DNA of 64,000 nt from Streptomyces dysideae (GTDB lineage: Bacteria > Actinomycetota > Actinomycetes > Streptomycetales > Streptomycetaceae). Positions 25,200-34,380 of the stretch are shown in pieces (the stretch's first letter is position 1; each line of letters starts with the position of its first letter). The stretch covers positions 1 to 64,000 of the forward strand of contig NZ_KQ949092.1 in assembly GCF_001514305.1 (NCBI RefSeq), written 5' to 3'. The notes under the pieces are model-generated. The model ran no database searches and had not been told where the DNA came from. It was given only the letters and a program-made list of their open reading frames with translations. The position numbers and the translations under genes were made by a program.

Positions 25200-25808
25200 A
25201 TGGCTGCCGACCAGGGTGCGCGCGTGCGCCGCCGGCTCAGTACCGGGGAGCGCCGGGAACAGCTTCTCGCCGTCGGGGCGCGGCTGTTCTCGGAGAGCCC
25301 GTACGACGAGGTGTGGATCGAGCAGGTCGCCGAGATCGCCGGTGTCTCGCGCGGCCTGCTCTATCACTACTTCCCGACCAAGCGGGACTTCTTCGCGGCC
25401 GTCGTCGAGCGCGAGAGCGGCCGGATGCTGCGGATGACGGGGGCCGTGCCCGGAGTCCCGGTGCGCGAACAGCTCACCGCCGGCCTCGACACCTACCTGG
25501 AGTACGTCCGGAACCATGCCCACGGCTACCGCGCCTTCCATCGCGCGGACGCGGCGGGGGACCAGGCCGTGCGCAAGGTCTACCAGCGGGCCCTGGCCGC
25601 ACAGGAGCGGCAGATCCTGGCGGCGCTGGCGGCGGACCCCGAGTTCGGGGCGGTCCTTGACGCGCACCCAGATGTGCGCCTCGCGGTGCGGGGGTGGCTG
25701 GCCTTCACCGCCGCCGTCTGTCTGGAGTGGCTGCGGGGCTCGGAGTTGTCCCGGGAGCAGGTGCGCGACCTGTGCGCGCGGGCCCTGTTGGGCGTCCTCG
25801 TGCCCTGA
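25200..25808 (+). CDS. TetR family transcriptional regulator
   Basis: A 202-residue TetR repressor. The N-terminal HTH reads EQVAEIAGVSRGLLYHYFPT near residue 45; the C-terminal ligand domain is helical (YLEYVRNHAHGYRAFHRA). It is divergent from the P450 gene with 108 bases between starts and probably controls it. The start is assigned to ATG 25200 with a leaderless-type -10. Ligand unknown. Confidence 0.88.
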   Translation: MAADQGARVRRRLSTGERREQLLAVGARLFSESPYDEVWIEQVAEIAGVSRGLLYHYFPTKRDFFAAVVERESGRMLRMTGAVPGVPVREQLTAGLDTYLEYVRNHAHGYRAFHRADAAGDQAVRKVYQRALAAQERQILAALAADPEFGAVLDAHPDVRLAVRGWLAFTAAVCLEWLRGSELSREQVRDLCARALLGVLVP

Positions 25809-25883
25809 GCGCCCCTGAGTGTTCCGACAGCCGGCTGACAGGTTCGGCGGACGTGGTTGGCATAGACCCCGATCTTCGATAGG

Positions 25884-25902
25884 TTAGGCAAGGCTTACCT
25901 AA
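25884..25902. promoter_or_regulatory. Iron box (IdeR/DmdR type)
   Basis: TTAGGCAAGGCTTACCTAA closely matches the 19-base actinobacterial iron-box consensus (TTAGGTTAGGCTAACCTAA). It abuts the AAGGAGG ribosome site of the DUF2470 gene, so bound repressor would block both transcription start and message entry. The DUF2470 gene is thus probably expressed under iron limitation. Confidence 0.8.
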
Positions 25903-25913
25903 GGAGGTATGGG

Positions 25914-26639
25914 ATGGGTGACAGCCAGACCTGGACGGCCGCGCCTTCCGCGGCGGAGCGGGCACGTTCGGTGCTCGCCGCCGCGTGGTCCTGTTCGGTG
26001 ACCGCGGAGGGTGGGCGGGAGGAGTTCGTCGGCGCGCACACGGTGGCCGAGGACGGCCAGGTGCTCCTGGACGTGCCCGAGGACAGCGCCCTGGTCACGG
26101 CGGCGATCTGCGCACCCCGCGGAGAGCCGTCCGCCGTCCTGGAGTTCGCGGACGTCGCACCCGTCCCCGTCCGCAAGCGGATCCGCGCCCGGCTCTGGAT
26201 GGCCGGCTGGTTCACCCGCGAGGAGGAGCGGCTCGCCTTCCGGGCCACCCGCGTGGTGCTGCGGCAGCCGTCCGGTGCCGTGGTCGTCGGCCTCGACGAG
26301 TTCGCCGCCGCGGTCCCCGACCCGCTGGCCCTGGCCGAGGCCCAGCTGCTGACCCATCTCGCCGACTGCCATGCCGACGCGGTCGAGCGGCTCACCCGGC
26401 TCGTCGAGCCCGACAGCCTGCACGGCGCCGTCCGCGTCCAGCCGCTCGCCGTCGACCGGCACGGACTGACGCTGCGCATCGAGCGGGCCCGCGCCCACGG
26501 CGACGTACGGCTGGCGTTCCACCGGCCCGCCGACGACGTCGCGCAGCTCACCGAGCGCATGCACGTCCTGCTCACGCAGGCGAGCGCGGCCTCCTGCCCC
26601 CGGTCCCTACTGCGGCAGCGCACAGACGGCGACGGGTGA
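25914..26639 (+). CDS. DUF2470 domain protein under iron-box control
   Basis: A 241-residue protein. The second half (LALAEAQLLTHLADCHADAV onward, with LVEPDSLHGAVRVQPLAVDR) is a DUF2470 domain, which in other proteins follows a split-barrel heme or flavin-binding domain (HugZ-like). The N-terminal half lacks clear motifs. ATG 25914 lies 6 bases after AAGGAGG. The iron box directly upstream suggests a role in heme or siderophore iron use. Its last 33 bases overlap the convergent lactonase gene. Confidence 0.82.
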   Translation: MGDSQTWTAAPSAAERARSVLAAAWSCSVTAEGGREEFVGAHTVAEDGQVLLDVPEDSALVTAAICAPRGEPSAVLEFADVAPVPVRKRIRARLWMAGWFTREEERLAFRATRVVLRQPSGAVVVGLDEFAAAVPDPLALAEAQLLTHLADCHADAVERLTRLVEPDSLHGAVRVQPLAVDRHGLTLRIERARAHGDVRLAFHRPADDVAQLTERMHVLLTQASAASCPRSLLRQRTDGDG

Positions 26640-27812
26640 CGTGAACGGCTGGCCCGCGAGCCGCAGTTCACCGCTCGCGCGGTCGACGTGGAAGACGGTG
26701 ACCGAGCTGGAGCGCTGGTTCGACACGAACAGCAGCTTCCCGTCCGGCGAGAACGCGGTGTGCCGTGGCCAGTCGCCGTGTACCGGCACCGTGTCGAGGA
26801 GCCGGAGCCGGGCACCGTCCGCCTCGACGGCGTACCGCGTCAGACTGTTGTGTCCCCGGTTGGCGAAGTAGGCGTACGAGCCGTCCGCGGTCACCAGGAT
26901 CTGTGACGGATAGCTGGTGCCCTCGCCGGTGCCGGTCGACTGCGGGTCGCCGATGGTGACCCGGCCGGTGGCCGGATCGTAGGCGCACACCGTCACGGTG
27001 TTGTCGAGTTCGTTGGCCAGGTAGGCGTACCGCCCGCCCGGGTGGAAGGTGAGGTGTCGTGGTCCGGCGCCCGGGCGGGACCGCGCCCGGGACACCTCGG
27101 TGAGCGTGCCCTTGGTCTGGTCGAGGCGGTAGGTGTGGACGGTGTCCGTGCCCAGGTCCACGGCGAGCACGTGGCCACCGTCGGGGGTCGTGACGATCTG
27201 GTGGGCGTGCGGACCGTCCTGGCGCTCGGCGTCGGGGCCGGGCGGCGGGCTGGAGTGCGTGATCACGTCGGTGTGCTCGCCGAGCGCGCCCGAGGCCGCG
27301 ATGGGGTGCACGGTCACGCTGCCGGAGCTGTAGTTGGCGCTCAGCAGCCAGCGCCCGCTCGGATGCACGGAGAGGTGGCACGGACCCGCGCCGCCCGAAC
27401 TCCGGGTGCCCAGAACCTTCCGGTCGGCGAGCCGCACGGCGGTCACGCCGCCGTCCTCCCGCTCGTTGACGGCGTACAGCGTCCTGCCGTTCGGGTGCGG
27501 GGCGAGAAACGAGGGGTCGCCGGTCTTCGCCAGGATTCCGCGGTCGGTGATACGGCCCGTGGTGGCGTCGTACGTGGCGAGGGCGATGCCCTTGCCGCCG
27601 CCCTCGGCGGAGGTGTAGGTCCCGAGGTAGAGGGGGCGCGGGCCGGCGGGCGTGCGGGCCTCGCGCGAGGTGTTCGTACTGGCCCTGGAAGGCGTCGTGT
27701 CCGCGGGGGCGGGCGCGTCGCCGCACGACGTCGCCGCCGGGAGCGTCGCCACGGCGGCCGTTCCCGCCAGACCCCCTACGAACCGGCGCCTGCTCAAGCC
27801 TCCACTGCCCAT
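26607..27812 (-). CDS. Lactonase family beta-propeller lipoprotein (6-phosphogluconolactonase-like)
   Basis: A 401-residue exported protein. The N-terminus has twin arginines in SRRRFVGGLAGTAAVATLP and a possible lipobox AATSC. The body is a seven-bladed propeller of the YbhE/Pgl lactonase family, with repeated blades such as PSFLAPHPNGRTLYAVNE, GPCHLSVHPSGRWLLSANY and GPRHLTFHPGGRYAYLANE. Members hydrolyse sugar or muconate-type lactones; since this one is outside the cell, a pentose-phosphate role is unlikely. ATG 27812 with GAGG upstream is preferred over GTG 27818. Confidence 0.85.
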   Translation of the reverse strand: MGSGGLSRRRFVGGLAGTAAVATLPAATSCGDAPAPADTTPSRASTNTSREARTPAGPRPLYLGTYTSAEGGGKGIALATYDATTGRITDRGILAKTGDPSFLAPHPNGRTLYAVNEREDGGVTAVRLADRKVLGTRSSGGAGPCHLSVHPSGRWLLSANYSSGSVTVHPIAASGALGEHTDVITHSSPPPGPDAERQDGPHAHQIVTTPDGGHVLAVDLGTDTVHTYRLDQTKGTLTEVSRARSRPGAGPRHLTFHPGGRYAYLANELDNTVTVCAYDPATGRVTIGDPQSTGTGEGTSYPSQILVTADGSYAYFANRGHNSLTRYAVEADGARLRLLDTVPVHGDWPRHTAFSPDGKLLFVSNQRSSSVTVFHVDRASGELRLAGQPFTSPVAVCALPQ

Positions 27813-27921
27813 GTCCACACCTCAGGTCGTCGGTGGTCCCCGTCGCGACGACCACCTTGGCGTGGATCACCCGCCGCACGCAAGAACGACAACGCCCATT
27901 GCACATGGCGCAACACGTCGG

Positions 27922-28938
27922 CTACCAGTCGCCGTCCTCGACCGGCTCGCCCGGCGCGTCCTTCAGCGGCATGATCTGCACCGGCGTGGGCTCCTGCCAG
28001 GGCTCGTGGTCGTCGCCCAGCCAGTCGCCGACGGGTTTCACCGCCTCGAGCCGGTCCGTGGGGGCGAGATCCTCGGCGTCCTGGTCGTAGTAGTCGAACC
28101 AGGGCAGCCCCGCGCGCGTGTACGCCGCCCGGTCCACCGGGGACGGCGGGGGAGCCTCGCCGGTGATGCGGCGCCACTCCGGCGGCGTCACCAGGTGGAC
28201 GAAGACGCGGCCCGCGGCCCGGTCGGCCCAGTCGGTGAGCGGGCGGTCGTCCCGGTAGACCTCCTGGCGCATCGAACCGCCGACGCCCAGACCCATGGCG
28301 GCGCGCGCCGGGACCGCGGCCGGGGCGGCCGGCGCCGGCATGGGCAGGGCGGCGCCGTAACCCCCGGTCGGCGTGAACGCCCGGGCCCGCTCCGTCCGGT
28401 GCCGCGCCTCCTGCTCCCGCCACTTCGCCAGCTCCCCGTCGGTCAACGGGAACGACTGCAGCTGTACGCCGCCCCAGACCTCCTCGCCCGTGACCTGGCC
28501 CTCGACGGTCGCCCCCATCCCGAGCGGCACCGCCACGAACTGGCGGACCGTGCCCTTCCCGGAGTTGATGCCGTCCAGCCAGGGCTGGCGGGGCAGCACC
28601 ACGTAGTTCTGCGGGTTCCGGGACAGCCGGCCGCTCCACGGCTTCCCCGACACCGCGCACACCTTGCCCACCCCGACCTGGAGAGCGGCCGGTTCGGTCG
28701 TGCCGCCGAAGCTCAGCCACATCGCCTCGCGCAGATACACCGGCAGCATCACACCCCCGCGCGCCCGCCATGCCCCCGGAACCGTGTCCGGGTAGTCCGC
28801 CACCCGCCGGACCGGGAACTCGCCGAGCCCCGGCGGCAGCGGATGTGTGCCCTTCTCGGGCAGCCGCAGCGTGCGGATGAACCGCACCGCCACACCGCCC
28901 GGCAGCCGCAGTGTGTTCCCGTCGATCCGCACGCCCAT
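27922..28938 (-). CDS. Conserved hypothetical protein
   Basis: A 338-residue soluble protein, MGVRIDGNTLRLPGGVAVRF at the start, with no signal peptide or membrane span and no domain I recognise. A Pro/Ala-rich linker near residues 195-215 (ALPMPAPAAPAAVPARAAMG) separates two globular parts. The second ends with acidic, Trp-containing stretches (WFDYYDQDAEDL). GAGGGG precedes the ATG. It lies 40 bases downstream of the FUSC transporter gene on the same strand and may be cotranscribed. Function unknown. Confidence 0.75.
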   Translation of the reverse strand: MGVRIDGNTLRLPGGVAVRFIRTLRLPEKGTHPLPPGLGEFPVRRVADYPDTVPGAWRARGGVMLPVYLREAMWLSFGGTTEPAALQVGVGKVCAVSGKPWSGRLSRNPQNYVVLPRQPWLDGINSGKGTVRQFVAVPLGMGATVEGQVTGEEVWGGVQLQSFPLTDGELAKWREQEARHRTERARAFTPTGGYGAALPMPAPAAPAAVPARAAMGLGVGGSMRQEVYRDDRPLTDWADRAAGRVFVHLVTPPEWRRITGEAPPPSPVDRAAYTRAGLPWFDYYDQDAEDLAPTDRLEAVKPVGDWLGDDHEPWQEPTPVQIMPLKDAPGEPVEDGDW

Positions 28939-28978
28939 CCGAACCGTCCCCTCAGCGTTCAGCCTTCCGGTGACTCCG

Positions 28979-30232
28979 TCACCTAGAACGACGGGCGGTG
29001 GCGGCGCGGTTCCGCCGCAGCCGCTTCGGCAGGCGCACCCGGTCCTGCAGCCGGGTCAGCCGCGGCATCCGTTCGCGCTGCTCTCGGGAGACCCGGTCCA
29101 GCTCCTCCAGCAGCCGGCGCGAGCGGTGCTCGGTGTCCAGCTCGTCGAGGATGCGGTTGACCTCGGTCAGCATGGCGCCGTGCAGCTGCCACTGGCGGGC
29201 GTCGCGCTGGACCTCCTCCAGCAGCAGCTGGGCCAGCTTGTCGCGGGTGACCGCGGCCTGGCGCAGTTCGGCGGTGAGCCGGGCCTCCGCCGACTCGGCG
29301 CTCAGACTGACGGGTGTCGTGACGAGGACCGCGAAGCTGACCACGGCGTCGCCGATCTCGCACAGCAGCCGCTCCACCGCGGCACCCGTCTCCGGCGCGA
29401 ACAGAGGGTCGGGATCGCGGTCCTTGGCGAGATCGGTGAAGGTGCGGGCGAGGACGCGCAGGACGACCGTGCAGATCTCCAGCGTGTCCAGTCCCGTGCG
29501 CAGCACCACCCGGTGCAGCAGGCCCTCACGCACCCGCGGATTGAGCCGCAGGCTGTCCTCGGCCTGCCGCAGGGCCGCCTCCACCTCGACGATGTCGTGG
29601 TCCAGGGCACGCGCCTCGTACAGCCGCTCGGTCGCATGCTCGACGGGCGTGCGGCCCGTGGCCTCCTCGCCCATGCGCAGCATCAACTGCCGTACCCGGC
29701 GCGCCAGACCCTCCAGCGACTCGCCCGCCTCGCCCACCCACACCGGCGGCGCCAGCAGCAGATTGCAGCCGAGCCCGACCACCGCGCCGATCATCGTCTC
29801 CAGCACCCGCGCCCACGCCGTGTCCCCCACGGTCGTGACCCCGAGCACCAGCATCGCGCTGATCGCCACCTCGGGCACGTACTCGTCGACCCGCACCAGG
29901 TGCCCGACCGCCAGCGAGGCCACGATCAGCAGCGCGAGGCTCCACCAGGTCAGGCCGACCAACTGACTGAAGGCGACGGCGAGCAGCACACCGGCCACCA
30001 CCGAGTTCACCCGGCGGACGCCGTTGGTGAGCGTCGCGTACAGGGTCACCTGGACGACCAGCAGAGCGGTCAGCGGCGCGGTCAGCGGCGCCGCCTCGGG
30101 ACTCACCCGCAGCGCGATGACATAGGCGAGCGTCGCCGCGACCGCCGACCGCGTTGTCTGTACGACCACAGGATCCCGGCGCCGCTTCTCGAACCACTCG
30201 AGGGGCACCGGCCACTCACGTACATCTCGCAT
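28979..30232 (-). CDS. FUSC/aromatic acid exporter family membrane protein
   Basis: A 417-residue protein. The first 180 residues hold about five or six membrane spans (AATLAYVIALRVSPEAAPLT, LLIVASLAVGHLV, METMIGAVVGLGCNLLLAPP-like region); the rest is a long helical cytoplasmic part with likely coiled coil and a basic tail. This matches the ArAE_1/FUSC group linked to export of aromatic acids. ATG 30232 (RDVREWPVPLEWFEKRR) was chosen; an ATG at 30262 is in frame but has no ribosome site. Confidence 0.8.
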   Translation of the reverse strand: MRDVREWPVPLEWFEKRRRDPVVVQTTRSAVAATLAYVIALRVSPEAAPLTAPLTALLVVQVTLYATLTNGVRRVNSVVAGVLLAVAFSQLVGLTWWSLALLIVASLAVGHLVRVDEYVPEVAISAMLVLGVTTVGDTAWARVLETMIGAVVGLGCNLLLAPPVWVGEAGESLEGLARRVRQLMLRMGEEATGRTPVEHATERLYEARALDHDIVEVEAALRQAEDSLRLNPRVREGLLHRVVLRTGLDTLEICTVVLRVLARTFTDLAKDRDPDPLFAPETGAAVERLLCEIGDAVVSFAVLVTTPVSLSAESAEARLTAELRQAAVTRDKLAQLLLEEVQRDARQWQLHGAMLTEVNRILDELDTEHRSRRLLEELDRVSREQRERMPRLTRLQDRVRLPKRLRRNRAATARRSR

Positions 30233-30482
30233 CCTTGGGCTGTTCCCCTTCCACAGATGCATCCAACGCGCTGCATGCGGAACGGAGCGGTCCGCCAGGA
30301 AGCCCCAGATTGATCGCACCGGCCGGGCGACGGCAAGAGGCCGGCGTGGTGATCGTGAACACCTGAGGTGACCGGCGGCCCGGCCTGCGGAAAACCCCCG
30401 CCGTCACCCCGGGGTTCTCCGCACCCGAGGACGGCGGAGAGCCGGATGGCCCCGGCCCCCTCCACGGCGCAAGCCTGGGATC
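30233..30482. other. Divergent intergenic region
   Basis: About 250 bases between the divergent FUSC and erythromycin-esterase-like genes. It must hold promoters for both, but I see no clear -35/-10 pair, operator or hairpin. Confidence 0.4.
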
Positions 30483-31818
30483 ATGAAACGGCATCGAACC
30501 GGATCAGTTCTGGCCCTGCTCATCGCCCTCGGCACCCTGACGGCCACCGTCCCGGCCGCCGCGTCGGGCTCCACCACGGTCGTCGAGGCCCTCGACCGCG
30601 CAGCCCACCAGGTGCGGACCGTCGAACCCGGCGGCGGCACCGGCGATCTGCGCCCCCTCGACCGGATGATCGGCGACGCCCGGGTCGTCGGACTCGGCGA
30701 GGCCACCCACAGCTCCCACGATTTCTTCGCCCTCAAGGACCGCGTCTTCCGCCACCTGGTCGAGGAGAAGGGCTTCCGCACCTTCGCCCTGGAGGCCCCC
30801 CTGGAGCACCGGTCTCCGCCTCAACGACTACGTCCGGTACGGCAAGGGCGACCCGCGGCGCATCATGGGCGCGGAGTTCCAGCGCGACTACCGGTGGTGG
30901 AACAACACCGACTACCTGCGGCTCGTCGAGTGGATGCGGGCCTACAACCAACGGCACCCCGACGACCCCGTCCAGTTCATGGGCGACGACATCGCCTGGA
31001 CCGGACCCGAGCTGTACGACGCCGTCGAGGACTACGTGGCGGGCGCGCATCCAGGGCTGAGCGCCCGCCTCGCCGAGCTGTACCGCGGGCTGCGGCCCAT
31101 TGCGGCGACCGGGACGTACATCGAGGAGTACCTGAACAAGCCGTACGCCGAACGCAAGGAGAAGGCCGCGCGCACGGGCGAGGCACTGGAGCTGCTGCGC
31201 AGCCAGGGCGCGGGCGCCGACCGGGAGGCGTACGACCGGGCCGTCCAGCACGCGACGGTGATCGACCAGACGGCCCGGCAGTACGCCTTCGACATCGAGG
31301 ACCCCGCACAGATCGCGGAGGCCATGCGCTACCGCGACGGGGCGATGGCCGCCAACGTCGACTGGTGGCAGCGGCACACCGGCACGAAGACGCTGCTGTC
31401 GGCGCACAACAACCACGTCGGCTACGTCCCGGACGATCCCGTCCACCACCCGAAGGTGCAGGGCGCCTTCCTGCGCGACCGCCTGGGCGCGGGCTATGTG
31501 AGCGCGGGCCTGACGTTCCACCAGGGTTCGTTCAACGCCACAGGAGAGGACGACGACGTCATCCGTCGCTGGACACTGGGACCGCTCGGCGCCGGCAGCA
31601 ACGAGCGGACCCTCGACCGGGTCCACCACCGCGACTACGTCCTCGACCTGGGCTCCGCCGGATCACCGGCCCGCGGGTGGCTGCGCGCGGCCCGGCCCAT
31701 GCGCAGCATCGGAACCGCCTATCCGGACGGCCCGCACGACATCGCGCTCGCGCACAGCTACGACATCCTGGTCCACCTGCACGAGGTGACGGCGGCGCGG
31801 CTGCGCGACCGCCGCTAG
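30483..31818 (+). pseudogene. Erythromycin esterase-like protein with a one-base frameshift
   Basis: The product starts MKRHRTGSVLALLIALGTL (signal peptide, cleavage near PAAA) and reads VVGLGEATHSSHDFFALKD, the metal-site start of the erythromycin esterase (EreA-like) fold, then EKGFRTFALEA. At a run of six C (30796-30801) the frame shifts; removing one C gives APWSTGLRLNDYVRYG and continues through FMGDDIAWTGPELYD and LSAHNNHVGYVP to a stop at 31818. The span is 3x445+1 bases, as expected for one inserted base in a 444-residue gene. It is either a fresh inactivation, phase variation or a sequencing error. Homologues are hydrolases that open macrolide or related esters. Confidence 0.85.
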
Positions 31819-32306
31819 TACAGCTTGTCGAGGAACGCGTGCAGATTGCCCGTCGTGCGGGCGATCTGTTCCTCCACGGTGAGGCTCTCCTCGAAGCGGG
31901 TGCCGGTCTCCAGGGGCTTCTTGCCCCGGACGTAGAGGGAACAGGCGAGGTCGGTGCACATGTACAGGCCGACCGAGTTGCCCTCGCGGCCGGCCGGCCC
32001 CGCCTTTCTGGCCGTCATCAGGGAGACACCGCCGCCCGGATGGGTCGTCAGGCAGACAGAACACATGCTGCGGTGCAGGAAGCCGCGTTTCGAGGACGGG
32101 AAGCGCAGGGTGACGCCCGTCGGGCGGCCGTCCCGTTCGGTGACCAGATAGCTGCGGTCCGGTGCTCCCGGATCCCGCCAGCCGAGGAAGTCGAGGTCGT
32201 CCCAAGGGCGTTCACCGAGATCGCGGGGCAGGGACAGGCGCTTGGCCTCGCCCTTCGAGCAGTTGACAAATGAGTTGCGGATGTCCTGCTCGGTGAGTGA
32301 TCTCAT
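31815..32306 (-). CDS. FBP-domain (FusB/FusC-like) EF-G-binding zinc-finger protein
   Basis: A 163-residue protein with the treble-clef zinc finger of FBP/FusB proteins: MCSVCLTTHPGGG and later CTDLACSLYVRG supply four cysteines. The N-terminal part (LTEQDIRNSFVNCSKGE) is helical, and the C-terminus (ETGTRFEESLTVEEQIARTT) is typical. In low-GC bacteria such proteins free stalled EF-G from the ribosome and can give fusidic acid resistance; the actinobacterial role is less clear. GGAGG precedes ATG 32306. Its end overlaps the convergent esterase gene by 4 bases. Confidence 0.88.
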   Translation of the reverse strand: MRSLTEQDIRNSFVNCSKGEAKRLSLPRDLGERPWDDLDFLGWRDPGAPDRSYLVTERDGRPTGVTLRFPSSKRGFLHRSMCSVCLTTHPGGGVSLMTARKAGPAGREGNSVGLYMCTDLACSLYVRGKKPLETGTRFEESLTVEEQIARTTGNLHAFLDKLY

Positions 32307-32379
32307 GGGAGGCCTCCTGGGAAAATCCTAGGGATATTAGGTTCAGGCCTACAATAGAAGCCTCGGTAAGGGGGAGCCA

Positions 32380-33312
32380 GTGGATTTCAACGGCGTCGGA
32401 TCACCCAGGGCGCGGGCGGCGCTGCGCCATGTCGCGACCGCCTCCGCGGGACCGGCCCTCGACCCCGGCCTGCGCATCACGCTGAACTTCCACCCGGACC
32501 GGCTGACGCGCGGGTTGTCGATCCTCCGGGCGCTGGCCGAGGACGGCATCTACCACTCGCAGTTCGTCACCGGCACCAGCAACGGCGGCCTCACCGCCCA
32601 CCCCGGCGGTGACCGCTGGCGCTGGGAGAGCCGGATCTTCGGCGGCGCGTACGACGACGCCGCAGTGCACGACCGGCCGGTGTACGGGGCGCTGAACTTC
32701 CGGCACCAAGTGGTCGGCGCCGCCCCGCGGTTCGGCTCCTCGCACCTCCGGCTGACCGGCGCCGCGCTCGCCCGCGCCACCTTCTGCTACCCCGACAGCG
32801 CCGCCGAGCCGACCGACTTCGGCGTCGCCGCCGGCACGCACCTCGTCGCGCTCGCCGAGGCCGACGAGCAGGACGCCCTCAACGACTACATCGAGGCCCA
32901 GGTGCACGGCGGCGTCGACCTCACCCGCGACGTGGAGGCGATCGTCCTGGACGCGAGCTACCGCGGCACACCCGTCGAGACCGCGGCCCGCCTGCTGCCC
33001 TTCCCGGTCGAGTGGCACCCCGGCTACCGGCTCACCGTGCCGGAGCTGCACCGCCACGCGGACTACCGAGGCCAGGAGTACGCCGACCTGGGCGCCCGCA
33101 TCGCCGAGGACGGCCGCCTCGACCCGCGGATCATCGGCGACGCCGCCCGCACGGGCGGACATGAACTCCAGGACCTGAAGATGGTGTGGCACGCCCTCGC
33201 CCGCTTCGGCGCACCCGAGGGCGCAGGCACCGCCTGCTCCGATTCTTCCGGGGCCGCACAGCCGGGGTGCGGGACACGTTCCGTACGCTGTACCGGGAGC
33301 ACAACGGACTGA
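32380..33312 (+). CDS. DUF3626 domain-containing protein
   Basis: A 310-residue protein with the DUF3626 pattern: LRITLNFHPDRLTRGLSILR near residue 30, YHSQFVTGTSNGGLTAHPGG, and AAPRFGSSHLRLTG. The final family segment ELQDLKMVWHALARFG is followed by about 40 low-complexity residues, so the true end may have been lost. GTG 32380 follows GGGGAG. The function of DUF3626 is unknown; some members resemble ADP-ribosyltransferase toxin modules. It is not membrane-bound. Confidence 0.82.
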   Translation: MDFNGVGSPRARAALRHVATASAGPALDPGLRITLNFHPDRLTRGLSILRALAEDGIYHSQFVTGTSNGGLTAHPGGDRWRWESRIFGGAYDDAAVHDRPVYGALNFRHQVVGAAPRFGSSHLRLTGAALARATFCYPDSAAEPTDFGVAAGTHLVALAEADEQDALNDYIEAQVHGGVDLTRDVEAIVLDASYRGTPVETAARLLPFPVEWHPGYRLTVPELHRHADYRGQEYADLGARIAEDGRLDPRIIGDAARTGGHELQDLKMVWHALARFGAPEGAGTACSDSSGAAQPGCGTRSVRCTGSTTD

Positions 33313-33380
33313 TCGTGGACGGCTGTTACGCCGAGGACGTGTGCGTGGCCGGCCGGCCGAAGGGGAGGGGTGGGCGCACG

Positions 33381-34349
33381 GTGGTGGACTCCTGGGAGCG
33401 GGCCCGGCACGTCCTGGAGGCGGCGGGTCTGCCGCCCGGCGACCTCGCCGGCGTCCGCCCGCTGACGGGCGGCACCTACAACACCGTGGAGGAACTCGTC
33501 CTCATCGCCGGGACTCGCTATGTGCTGAAGGTGCCGCCCGCGCCGACCGTCCCGGGCCTGCGTCATGAGAGACAACTCCTCGTCTCCGAGGCGGAGTTCT
33601 ACCGAGGCGCCGCCAAGGCGGACGTACCGGCACCCCGGGTCGTGGCCCTCGCGGACCACCTGTTGATGACGGCCTGCCCGGGCGCCCCCTGGGACGGCAC
33701 GCTCACAGACGACGAAAAGACCGTCCTGCGCACGGAGTTGGGCCGTCAGGTGGCCCGCCTGCACCAGGTGACCGGGCCCGCGTTCGGCTATCCGTCCGGC
33801 GCCCTCGGCCCCTTGGCCCCCGACTGGCGGACCGCCTTCACCGCGATGCTCGACGCCGTCCTCGACGACGCCCGCCGCTACCGGGCCCGGCTGCCCCGCC
33901 CCGCTGACGAAGTGGCGCGCACACTCCGGGCCGCCTACGCCGCACTCGACGAGGTCACCGTCCCGCGCCTCGTCCACTTCGACCTGTGGCCGGGAAACAT
34001 CCTCGTGGACCGGGTGGCGGGAGAGCCCCGGATCGGCGGCCTCATCGACGGCGAGCGCATGTTCTGGGGCGACCCGCTGGCCGACTTCGTCTCCCTGGCG
34101 CTGCTGGGGGACATCGAGAAGGACGAGGCGTTCCTGACGGGGTATCAAGAGGCGGGCGGCAGCGCCGAGTTCGATGCGTCGGCCCGGCTTCGTCTCGCCC
34201 TCTACTGCGCCTACCTCTACCTGATCATGCTCACGGAGACTGTGCCACGGGCGGTGACCGACGGGCAGAACCGGTGGGTCCAGGAGGCGGTGGCACCCGA
34301 ACTCGTCGCCGCCCTGGACCGGATCGAAGAGCTGACGACCGCCTCGTAG
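33381..34349 (+). CDS. APH family phosphotransferase
   Basis: A 322-residue aminoglycoside/macrolide-phosphotransferase-type kinase fold. The N-lobe has YNTVEELVLIAGTRYVLKVP with the ATP-site lysine, and the catalytic loop is LVHFDLWPGNILVD with Asp and Asn; the metal aspartate segment is IGGLIDGERMFWGDPLAD. Such proteins phosphorylate antibiotics, sugars or amino alcohols; no substrate can be assigned. GTG 33381 follows AGGGGAGGGG by 10 bases. An in-frame extension to 33186 overlaps DUF3626 and is disfavoured. Confidence 0.83.
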   Translation: MVDSWERARHVLEAAGLPPGDLAGVRPLTGGTYNTVEELVLIAGTRYVLKVPPAPTVPGLRHERQLLVSEAEFYRGAAKADVPAPRVVALADHLLMTACPGAPWDGTLTDDEKTVLRTELGRQVARLHQVTGPAFGYPSGALGPLAPDWRTAFTAMLDAVLDDARRYRARLPRPADEVARTLRAAYAALDEVTVPRLVHFDLWPGNILVDRVAGEPRIGGLIDGERMFWGDPLADFVSLALLGDIEKDEAFLTGYQEAGGSAEFDASARLRLALYCAYLYLIMLTETVPRAVTDGQNRWVQEAVAPELVAALDRIEELTTAS

Positions 34350-34380
34350 GGGCCGTGTCGCCCGGGGATTGGGGGAGTCC

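Noticed and set aside
31819..32273. Continuation of the shifted esterase frame to 596 residues
   Set aside because: After 30801 this frame is Arg/Pro-rich noise and is antisense to the FBP gene; the true continuation is in the other frame ending at 31818.
32337..32355. Iron-box-like TTAGGTTCAGGCCTACAAT upstream of the FBP and DUF3626 genes
   Set aside because: Only the left half fits; spacing and right half differ from the consensus and the true box at 25884.
33186..33380. Upstream extension of the APH kinase (RTLYREHNGLIVDGCYAED region)
   Set aside because: It overlaps the DUF3626 gene, has no ribosome site and no kinase motif; GTG 33381 has a strong upstream purine tract.
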